Positions 25,677 through 34,681 of a DNA stretch of 64,000 nt are shown here, in pieces. The notes below the pieces were generated by a model. The model saw only the letters and a program-made list of their open reading frames with translations, was not told the DNA's origin and did no database searches. Position 1 is the stretch's first letter. Each line of letters opens with the position of its first letter. Source of the stretch: Flavivirga rizhaonensis. Its GTDB lineage: Bacteria > Bacteroidota > Bacteroidia > Flavobacteriales > Flavobacteriaceae. A program made the translations under genes and the position numbers. Where the stretch lies: positions 35,720 to 99,719 of the forward strand of contig NZ_SRSO01000021.1 in NCBI RefSeq assembly GCF_004791695.1. Reading direction: 5' to 3'.

Positions 25677-26594
25677 ATGAAGCGTAGAGATTTTATACAA
25701 CAAGCCTCTGCTGGAACTGCATTAGTAACCCTTGGCGGTTTAGGCTTACAGTCTTTTACAACCGCATCAAAATCTAAAAAAATAACGATTCTACATACTA
25801 ACGATGTACACAGTCATATTGATCCTTTTGGACCTGAAGATGGTAGAAATGCCAATAAAGGAGGGGTTGCCAGAAGAGCTAGTTTAATTGAATCTATTAG
25901 ACAAAAAAATCCGAATACATTATTATTGGATGCGGGCGATATTTTTCAAGGCACACCTTATTTTAATTATTATGGTGGTGAATTAGAATTTAAATTAATG
26001 AGTAAACTAAAATACGATGCTGCTACTATAGGCAATCATGATTTCGATAATGGTATTGATGGTTTATATGCACAGCTAGAGCATGCAAAATTTCAATTTG
26101 TTTCAGCCAATTATGACTTTTCTAATACTATAATGGACACGCATACAAAACCATATAAAGTATTCCAAAAGGATAACATAAAAATAGGCGTTTTTGGACT
26201 TGGAATAGAACTAAACGGACTGGTTGATCCATCCATGTTCAAAGAAACAAAATACTTAGACCCTGTTGAGACTGCTCAAGACATGTCTAGAATTTTAAAA
26301 ACAGAAGAACACTGCGATTTAGTAATCTGTTTATCCCATTTAGGATATAACTACAAAAAAGACCCAAATAAAATAAGTGATTTAAAATTAGCTGCCGCCA
26401 CTAAAGACATCCATTTAATTATTGGCGGACATACTCATACCTTTTTATCAAAACCAACTATTGTTAAAAATATTGAAGAAAAAAATATGCTTGTAAACCA
26501 AGTTGGATGTTACGGTATTAATCTTGGTAAAATTGATTTTCATTTTGATTCGAGCAAGAATATTTCAGCAAACGGAACTTCAATAATAGTTTAA
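25677..26594 (+). CDS. 5'-nucleotidase metallophosphatase domain protein
   Basis: 305 residues. The N-terminus MKRRDFIQQASAGTALVTLGGLGL is Tat-like (RRDF), followed by cleavage near TTASKS. The dimetal calcineurin-like motifs are complete: HTNDVHSH, DAGDIFQG, GNHDFDNG, SHLGY and GGHTHTF. It lacks the C-terminal 5_nucleotid_C domain present in single-chain UshA, which is provided by the preceding gene. It should remove phosphate from nucleotides outside the cytoplasm. The 3' end overlaps the convergent membrane-protein gene by 4 bases. Confidence 0.9.
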   Translation: MKRRDFIQQASAGTALVTLGGLGLQSFTTASKSKKITILHTNDVHSHIDPFGPEDGRNANKGGVARRASLIESIRQKNPNTLLLDAGDIFQGTPYFNYYGGELEFKLMSKLKYDAATIGNHDFDNGIDGLYAQLEHAKFQFVSANYDFSNTIMDTHTKPYKVFQKDNIKIGVFGLGIELNGLVDPSMFKETKYLDPVETAQDMSRILKTEEHCDLVICLSHLGYNYKKDPNKISDLKLAAATKDIHLIIGGHTHTFLSKPTIVKNIEEKNMLVNQVGCYGINLGKIDFHFDSSKNISANGTSIIV

Positions 26595-27340
26595 GCTAAA
26601 ATATTGTCTGAAGAATATCTTTCCCTTAACTTATAAATAGTCGCTTTATACCTATTATCAACAATCATATATTTAAAAATAAAATAGAGTCCTACTGCAT
26701 AAAGCGCTCTATAAAGCAATTCAAAACTCCAATGGTACAAGTAATAAAGGTTAACATAATTTAAAATAGTAGAAAACCCTATAAAAATTGCAGCCACTAA
26801 AAATAAAATAGATTGTTTTGTTTGTGTATTTAAATACACTCCAAAAGAGATAAAGGCTAGTATAATTAAAGCCAAACTTTTTAAACCAAATAAAAGTACT
26901 TCTGTTTGATCTGGAATAATAACTTTTAGTACACTATATAAGGTGTATAAGAAGAATACATTTATTACAAAAACACCTAATAGGTAAAGCCCTATCAATT
27001 TGTCTATTTTCAACAGCTTAAACTTTGGCATAACTATGGCAATTAAATACAAATAGCTTAAAAAGTAAAGAATACTGGAAACTTTAATATAAATTTCATT
27101 TGAAAAAAAAGTTAATGAAAGATCTCCCAAGAATGCAAACAATAAAAAAGAAATAAAAATAACTCCTAGAATTTTATACTTTAAAAGATAAAATATTAAA
27201 AATGCTGGTATAAATAGAGCCATTGTTGATTTTAACAATAATGAATCTTGAGTAAAAGCTACAAAAAAATTTATTGCAATTAATCCTAATAAAGCACAAA
27301 AAAACGTTTTATCGAAAGTAAGGTTAAGGCTATTTTTCAT
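26591..27340 (-). CDS. YhhN/lysoplasmalogenase-like membrane protein
   Basis: 249 residues with about eight predicted helices. The pattern KSTMALFIPAFLIFYLL...LLFAFLGDLSLTFF recalls the YhhN/TMEM86 family, where a Lys-Pro/Ser segment and a G-D motif line the active site. Some family members hydrolyse lysoplasmalogens. The match is by pattern only, so the enzymatic role is tentative. A distant relative of the same size lies at 27909-28646, and both genes have a similar motif upstream of the promoter. The stop overlaps the 5'-nucleotidase gene on the other strand. Confidence 0.6.
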   Translation of the reverse strand: MKNSLNLTFDKTFFCALLGLIAINFFVAFTQDSLLLKSTMALFIPAFLIFYLLKYKILGVIFISFLLFAFLGDLSLTFFSNEIYIKVSSILYFLSYLYLIAIVMPKFKLLKIDKLIGLYLLGVFVINVFFLYTLYSVLKVIIPDQTEVLLFGLKSLALIILAFISFGVYLNTQTKQSILFLVAAIFIGFSTILNYVNLYYLYHWSFELLYRALYAVGLYFIFKYMIVDNRYKATIYKLRERYSSDNILA

Positions 27341-27365
27341 GGTTTCTGAGGTTAGTAGGTTATTC

Positions 27366-27433
27366 CAAATATAAAAATATAATTCTTTTTTAACGATAAA
27401 ATCATGCTTTTTATCGGTATTAATTAAAAAATA
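27366..27433 (-). promoter_or_regulatory. Promoter and upstream motif of YhhN-like gene 1
   Basis: On the minus strand a TATATTTG -7 box (27366-27373) lies 26 bases before the ATG. Thirty bases further upstream is CGATAAAAAGCAT preceded by ATTTTTTAAT. The same words occur at almost the same distance before the related gene at 27909-28646. Confidence 0.5.
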
Positions 27434-27521
27434 TACCGTTTATCTATTAAAATTGAATTCAGAAATGATAAGTATCTGTAAATAAAACGTCTAAATTTTA
27501 AGATTATAAATTTTACTCAAA

Positions 27522-27905
27522 ATGAAAAAACATTTACCTCTAGTCTTAAGAATAATTGTTGCCGTTATTTTAATACAAACATTGCGTTTTAAATTTACTG
27601 CACATCCAGATAGTGTCTATATTTTTAATCGTGTAGGCCTAGAACCTTATGGTAGAATTGGCATTGGAATTTTAGAACTTATTGCAGGTATACTTTTACT
27701 TATCCCCAAGACCATATGGGCAGGTGCTGTACTTACTTTAGGTGTGATAAGTGGCGCTATATTAATACATTTAACACAGCTTGGAATTGAAGTGAATAAT
27801 GATGGAGGTGTTTTATTTATTACTGCTATTGTTACGTTTATACTTTCGGCAGTAATTCTTTATATATATAAAAAAGATATTCCGTTTATAAAAAAGGCTG
27901 GATAG
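27522..27905 (+). CDS. DoxX-family membrane protein
   Basis: 127 residues with four helices (about 7-24, 47-63, 68-90 and 98-116). The FKFTAHPDSVYIF loop after helix one and GYGRIGIGILELIAGILLLI-like second helix (here EPYGRIGIGILELIAG) match the DoxX/DoxD superfamily, small quinone-related or redox membrane proteins of mostly unknown role. It is on the opposite strand between two related YhhN-like genes and may share an intergenic control region with the left one. It converges with the right one 3 bases away. Confidence 0.75.
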   Translation: MKKHLPLVLRIIVAVILIQTLRFKFTAHPDSVYIFNRVGLEPYGRIGIGILELIAGILLLIPKTIWAGAVLTLGVISGAILIHLTQLGIEVNNDGGVLFITAIVTFILSAVILYIYKKDIPFIKKAG

Positions 27906-27908
27906 TAT

Positions 27909-28646
27909 TTATTCCATTGCCATATACCTCTCTTCTTCATTCAAAACATTTAATAGTTTTGCTTGTTGATAGAAAAAGTAAAAAGCAACTAGCGTAAGCG
28001 TAGTAGAGATAAAGTTAAGCAAGCTCCTTTGTGCTATATAAAAATACGCCACTTGCATGACTTCTGAAAAGACAATACACAATGCTCCTATAAATAAATA
28101 CAAAGACTTCTTATTATCTCTGTAAAAATAATTCAATAATGCTACAGATAACAATAGAAGCATAACAATGTTGTATACCATCTCTAGATAATATTCATTT
28201 TCCATATTAAAATTAGGCTCCAATATTACTTGTAAAACATATACTAAATATACATTCAAAATTGCTAAAACAATTAAATGAATTTTAAAATTTTTAAGCA
28301 CATAAAATAGACTTAGCGATTTACTAATTTTTACAACCAAAAATACATATGCAAGTATGAATAATGAATTCCCTACAAAATAATCTATGTCATTCAAATT
28401 ACCTGCTTTATCATCCGGCATAAAAGATATTACTATTCCCATTAAATCTGATATGGAATAACATAAAATAAATAATAAAAAGAATATATTTTTTGTTCTT
28501 ACAAAAATCACATACATTAGTGCTATCAATGGAGTTATTAAACAATCTAGGCTAAAAGAAAGAGCATCATTTCCATTAAATTCATTGATGGTAAATAATA
28601 CATACATTAACAAAACACATCCTACCAAGACTTTCGACTTGTACAT
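27909..28646 (-). CDS. YhhN-like membrane protein, second copy
   Basis: 245 residues, about eight helices. The central block FILCYSISDLMGIVISFM...YFVGNSLFILAYVFLV parallels LLFAFLGDLSLTFF...ILYFLSYLYLIAIV in the protein at 26591-27340, including an Asp in the same helix. Overall identity by eye is low. Function unknown; a distant lysoplasmalogenase-like fold is possible. It follows ligA on the same strand after 108 bases that hold its own promoter and a motif shared with the first copy. Confidence 0.55.
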   Translation of the reverse strand: MYKSKVLVGCVLLMYVLFTINEFNGNDALSFSLDCLITPLIALMYVIFVRTKNIFFLLFILCYSISDLMGIVISFMPDDKAGNLNDIDYFVGNSLFILAYVFLVVKISKSLSLFYVLKNFKIHLIVLAILNVYLVYVLQVILEPNFNMENEYYLEMVYNIVMLLLLSVALLNYFYRDNKKSLYLFIGALCIVFSEVMQVAYFYIAQRSLLNFISTTLTLVAFYFFYQQAKLLNVLNEEERYMAME

Positions 28647-28670
28647 AATAGCGATTTTTGGTTCATCGAC

Positions 28671-28730
28671 AAATATAGAGAAATTTTACAATTAAATAGT
28701 AAAAATATGCTTTTTATCGATTAAAAAATG
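28671..28730 (-). promoter_or_regulatory. Promoter and upstream motif of YhhN-like gene 2
   Basis: On the minus strand TATATTTG (28671-28678) is a -7 box 24 bases before the ATG. Twenty-nine bases upstream is ATTTTTTAATCGATAAAAAGCAT (split here into ATTTTTTAAT and CGATAAAAAGCAT, 28708-28730). Confidence 0.5.
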
Positions 28731-28754
28731 TGTTTTGTCGATTTTTTAGATGAA

Positions 28755-31058
<2,304 letters not shown>

Positions 31059-31931
31059 TTAGCCCACAAATACAGCTTTAATCATTCTATCTTTTTTAAA
31101 GATATCTTGTTTTAGCTTTATATTATTAAAGTTGTTGTTTTTAAGTAATCGTATCATATCATTACCTAAATACTCGTTAATTTCAAAAAACAATAACCCT
31201 TCATTTTTTAAATTACTCAAAGCAAATTGAGTGATGGCTTCGTAAAATTGTAAAGGATTTTCATCTTTTACGAATAATGCTAAATGCGGTTCATTATTTA
31301 CGACATTAGGTTTCATAAATGCCTTTTCTCGCTCTCGAACATATGGTGGGTTAGACACAATAACATCAAATTTTAAATTTTTAAATTCAGCATTAAAAGT
31401 CTCAGTGTCTAAAATATTTGCTTCTATAAATTCAACTGTAACATGATTCAATTCAGCATTTTGTTTTGCTATTTTAAGCGCCTCATTACTAACATCTAAA
31501 GCATAAACCTTCACATTTGGTAAACTTTTAGCCAAAGAAACAGCAATACAGCCACTGCCAGTTCCAATATCTAATATTGTATAGTTAGTTACCGTTTCTT
31601 GTGTGTTTTCTGCTTGTTTTAAAACCCAATCTACAAGTTCTTCTGTTTCCGGTCTTGGAATTAATACACTATTGTTAACCTTAAAAGGAAGCCCATAAAA
31701 CTCTGTATCTCCTACTATATATTGTATAGGCTCTTCTTTTTTTAACAACTGTAAAGCGTTTAGAATAATCTCATTATTATCAACTTTATAATCAGGCTCT
31801 AAAGCTAATTGCATTCTGGTAACTGAATAATAGGTTTCTATTAATATAAAAAAGAAACTATCTATCTCTTCTTTACCATAAATAGCACCTAATTCTTTAT
31901 GAAATATGTCCTGAATTTTTTTTAAGCTCAT
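31059..31931 (-). CDS. prmC: Peptide chain release factor N5-glutamine methyltransferase
   Basis: 290 residues from MSLKKIQDIFHKEL at 31931. This ATG overlaps the stop of the upstream GNAT gene (ATGA), and the nine extra residues from an earlier start would be odd. SAM-binding motif I is ILDIGTGSGCIAVSLA and the catalytic VSNPPYVRE motif is present. It methylates the GGQ glutamine of release factors RF1/RF2, aiding termination. The N-terminal domain is shorter in sequence similarity but has the PIQYIVGDTEFYG segment typical of PrmC. Confidence 0.95.
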   Translation of the reverse strand: MSLKKIQDIFHKELGAIYGKEEIDSFFFILIETYYSVTRMQLALEPDYKVDNNEIILNALQLLKKEEPIQYIVGDTEFYGLPFKVNNSVLIPRPETEELVDWVLKQAENTQETVTNYTILDIGTGSGCIAVSLAKSLPNVKVYALDVSNEALKIAKQNAELNHVTVEFIEANILDTETFNAEFKNLKFDVIVSNPPYVREREKAFMKPNVVNNEPHLALFVKDENPLQFYEAITQFALSNLKNEGLLFFEINEYLGNDMIRLLKNNNFNNIKLKQDIFKKDRMIKAVFVG

Positions 31932-32419
31932 AAGTCCTTTATCATCCAAACACCACAAGAATAGTGTCCCGTATTACCTAAACCGCTTTTCAAATGTTTA
32001 AAACCATAGCTTTCATAAATATGAATAGCCGCTTTAAGTTGTGGTGCGGATTCTATGTAACATTGTTTATATCCTAATTCCTTGGCTGATTGCAAACATT
32101 TTTCAAACATTAATTTACCATAACCTTTACCTCTTACTTTTGGAGAAAAATACATCTTTTGAATTTCGCAAACATCAGCTTCAAAATCTTTTAGAGGCTT
32201 AATTCCTCCTCCTCCTAAAACCTCGCCATTATTATCAATCACATAATATACATCATTACTATTTTGATAAGACTCAAACATTCTCGGAGTTTCTTCATCT
32301 GTATATGCCGTACCTTCTAATGGAATTTTAAACTCGTGAAAACAACCTCTTATAACTTGTTCTATTTGTTGATTGTCTTCAAGCTTAATTTCTCGAATAA
32401 CTATAGTATCTTTACTCAC
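31928..32419 (-). CDS. GNAT family N-acetyltransferase
   Basis: 163 residues. The acetyl-CoA binding loop is VRGKGYGKLMFEKCL (R/Q-x-x-G-x-G/A pattern), followed by IHIYESYGFKHLKSGLG, the C-terminal beta-bulge region of GNAT enzymes. The acyl-acceptor is unknown. Similarity to housekeeping acetyltransferases of flavobacteria found upstream of prmC is suggested by position. Its stop overlaps the prmC start, so the two are coupled. It diverges from the LEA-type lipoprotein gene. Confidence 0.85.
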   Translation of the reverse strand: MSKDTIVIREIKLEDNQQIEQVIRGCFHEFKIPLEGTAYTDEETPRMFESYQNSNDVYYVIDNNGEVLGGGGIKPLKDFEADVCEIQKMYFSPKVRGKGYGKLMFEKCLQSAKELGYKQCYIESAPQLKAAIHIYESYGFKHLKSGLGNTGHYSCGVWMIKDL

Positions 32420-32472
32420 TTTTAAAAGTATAATTTTATCTAAGTGAAGATACTTAAATCTAAAAAAATAGG

Positions 32473-32928
32473 ATGAGGAATATCATTATTTTATCAACAA
32501 TATTATTTGCTTTTATAAGTTGTTCGGTTAACAAAAAACCAGAGTTTTTATATGTTGAAAACATTAAAGTCCAAGAATCGACTTCAAAGCATATAACTCT
32601 TACAGCAGATGCTTTTTTTATAAACCCAAATGATATTGGTGGTGAATTAAAAACTGACGAAATAGCGGTTTTTATTAATGATAATGAAATGGCTACAGTA
32701 TCAACTAAAAGCTTTAAAGTACCTGCCAAAAAAGAATTTTCAATTCCCTTGAAAGCAAACATTCCTACCGATAGCATTTTTAGCAACAAAAATCTTGGAG
32801 GATTTCTTGGCAGCTTATTCAATCAAAAAATTAAAGTACAATATAAAGGCGATATTATATACAAAGCCTTAGGAGTTTCGTTTACTTACAATATAGACAA
32901 AACTGAAAACGTGAAGATTAAACTATAA
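32473..32928 (+). CDS. LEA type 2-like lipoprotein
   Basis: 151 residues with lipoprotein signal ending FISCS (Cys17). The mature domain has the LEA14 water-stress fold: FLYVENIKVQEST, ADAFFINPNDIGGEL, VSTKSFKVPAKKEFSIPLKA and a closing VSFTYNIDKTENVKIKL. Such domains occur in desiccation-related plant proteins and in bacterial lipoproteins of unknown role. It is the first gene of a likely operon with ribD (4-base gap) and the HAD phosphatase, and diverges from the GNAT gene with only 53 bases between them. Confidence 0.8.
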   Translation: MRNIIILSTILFAFISCSVNKKPEFLYVENIKVQESTSKHITLTADAFFINPNDIGGELKTDEIAVFINDNEMATVSTKSFKVPAKKEFSIPLKANIPTDSIFSNKNLGGFLGSLFNQKIKVQYKGDIIYKALGVSFTYNIDKTENVKIKL

Positions 32929-32932
32929 ATGA

Positions 32933-33931
32933 TTGACTAATAACGAAACATATATAAAACGCTGTATAGAAATTGCTAAAAACGGCTTAGGCTATACCAG
33001 ACCAAACCCTATGGTTGGCTCTGTTATTGTTTATAATAATCAAATTATAGGAGAAGGTTATACAAGCCCCTATGGCGGTAATCATGCCGAAGTTAACGCT
33101 ATAAATTCTGTTGCAGACAAAGCTTTATTAAAAAATGCTACTATATACGTAACGCTAGAACCCTGTTCCCATTATGGAAGAACACCTCCTTGTAGCGATC
33201 TTATTATCAAACATAAAATTCCAAATGTGGTTATTGGATGTATAGATGACAACACAAAAGTTGCTGGTAAAGGAATTAAGAAACTCATAGAAGCTCATTG
33301 TAATGTTACTGTTGGAGTTTTAGAAATAGTATGCAAAGAACACCATAAACGTTTTTTTACATATCATAATAAAAAGCGTCCATATATCATTTTAAAATGG
33401 GCAGAAACCAAGGATGGTTTTATAGCACCCAAAAACAGAGAAGAACAGAAACCTGTTTGGATCACTAATAAGTATTCAAGACAATTAGTTCATAAATGGC
33501 GAGCCGAAGAACAAGCTATCTTAGTTGGCACTAATACTGTTTTGCAAGACAATCCAAGTTTAACTACCAGGGACTGGAAAGGTAACCATCCAATTAGGAT
33601 TGTTTTAGATAAAGACTTAAAACTCTCCAAAGAATTTTCAGTTTTCAACAATGACGCTAAAACGATTACAATAAACAATTTCGATTTTAGTAAAAATATA
33701 GCTCAACAAATTTGTGACGTTTTACATCAAAATGATATCACTTCTGTAATTATTGAAGGTGGACAAAAAACACTACAAACCTTCATAGATGAAAGTATAT
33801 GGGACGAAACTAGAGTTTTCATAGGAAACACAGAATTCAAAAAAGGGGTAAAAGCACCAACATTTTCAGGCAAGTTAATTTCGGAAGAAAAAATTATGTC
33901 TGACATTCTTAAAGTTTACAGAAATGATTAA
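32933..33931 (+). CDS. ribD: Bifunctional riboflavin biosynthesis protein RibD (deaminase/reductase), TTG start
   Basis: 332 residues. The zinc deaminase site is HAEVNAI with EPCSHYGRTPPCSDL; the C-terminal reductase domain (about 146-332) has KWAETKDGFIAP and VIIEGGQKTLQTFI. It deaminates and then reduces the riboflavin pyrimidine precursor, two consecutive steps. The only start that keeps the conserved beginning ETYIKRCIEIAKNGLG is TTG at 32933, because the nearby ATG at 32929 is in another frame and stops after three codons. The gene overlaps the HAD gene by 8 bases. Confidence 0.93.
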   Translation: MTNNETYIKRCIEIAKNGLGYTRPNPMVGSVIVYNNQIIGEGYTSPYGGNHAEVNAINSVADKALLKNATIYVTLEPCSHYGRTPPCSDLIIKHKIPNVVIGCIDDNTKVAGKGIKKLIEAHCNVTVGVLEIVCKEHHKRFFTYHNKKRPYIILKWAETKDGFIAPKNREEQKPVWITNKYSRQLVHKWRAEEQAILVGTNTVLQDNPSLTTRDWKGNHPIRIVLDKDLKLSKEFSVFNNDAKTITINNFDFSKNIAQQICDVLHQNDITSVIIEGGQKTLQTFIDESIWDETRVFIGNTEFKKGVKAPTFSGKLISEEKIMSDILKVYRND

Positions 33932-34535
33932 AACTATTATTTTCGATTTCGGAAATGTATTTATCAACTTAAATCTAGAAGGCCACACGCAACATGCTCT
34001 CAAAGCTTATGAAATTGAAACTTTTTCAGAAGAAATGATTGCTTTTAACAGCTTTTACGAACAAGGTCTTATTTCAACTGCTGAGTTTCTTGAATTTTAC
34101 ACGGAAAATTTTCCAAAACTTTCAACCAAAGAGTTCATTGATATTTGGAATTTTATGTTGAAAGATTTCCCTATACACCGTTTAGATTTTTTAAAACAAC
34201 TTAAATCAGATTCAAAATACAATCTTATTTTATTAAGCAATACTAACGAGCTTCACATAAATTGGATTAAAAAACACATTTCTTTTTATGAAACATTTAA
34301 AAGCTATTTTGATGTTTTTTATTTATCACACGAAATTGGTTTAAGGAAACCTAATCAAGACATTTTTGAATTTGCGCTAAATGAAAATAAATTAAGTGCA
34401 GAAGAATGCCTTTTTATTGATGATAATATTGATAATATTAACACTGCAAAAGAATTAGATCTCAATGTTTGGAATATCAACCCTAAAACCGATGACATCA
34501 CAAATCTATTCACTATAAAGAAAAACTTGTTTTGA
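33924..34535 (+). CDS. HAD-IA family phosphatase (YihX-like)
   Basis: 203 residues. HAD motif I is IIFDFGNVF with nucleophile Asp8; the usual second Asp position is Gly10, as in the FDFGNV/FDLGNV subfamily that includes YihX. Motif II is LILLSNTNE, motif III Lys in GLRKPNQDIF, motif IV FIDDNIDNI. Cytosolic; probably dephosphorylates a sugar phosphate or, given its position behind ribD, a riboflavin pathway intermediate (inference only). The stop codon TGA at 34533-34535 uses the first two bases of a 131-bp repeat element, so the element border sets the C-terminus. Confidence 0.87.
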   Translation: MIKTIIFDFGNVFINLNLEGHTQHALKAYEIETFSEEMIAFNSFYEQGLISTAEFLEFYTENFPKLSTKEFIDIWNFMLKDFPIHRLDFLKQLKSDSKYNLILLSNTNELHINWIKKHISFYETFKSYFDVFYLSHEIGLRKPNQDIFEFALNENKLSAEECLFIDDNIDNINTAKELDLNVWNINPKTDDITNLFTIKKNLF

Positions 34536-34664
34536 GGCTGTCTAAAAAGCAATTAATTATTGTCAAACTGAGCGCAGTCGAAGTTATAATGTTTTGAAAA
34601 CTAAAGCATTTCGACTGCGCTCAATGTGACATTTAAACTAAAAACTTACTTTTTAGACAGCCTC
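34534..34664. repeat. 131-bp MITE-like hairpin element, copy 2
   Basis: The ends are GAGGCTGTCTAAAAAG on the left and CTTTTTAGACAGCCTC on the right. The ends and length equal those of the element at 1496-1626, but the inner palindrome is different: GTCAAACTGAGCGCAGTCGAA and TTCGACTGCGCTCAATGTGAC. TTTTTT follows, so it can also act as a terminator of the ribD operon. No open frame is inside. Confidence 0.75.
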
Positions 34665-34681
34665 TTTTTTCATATGGCTTA

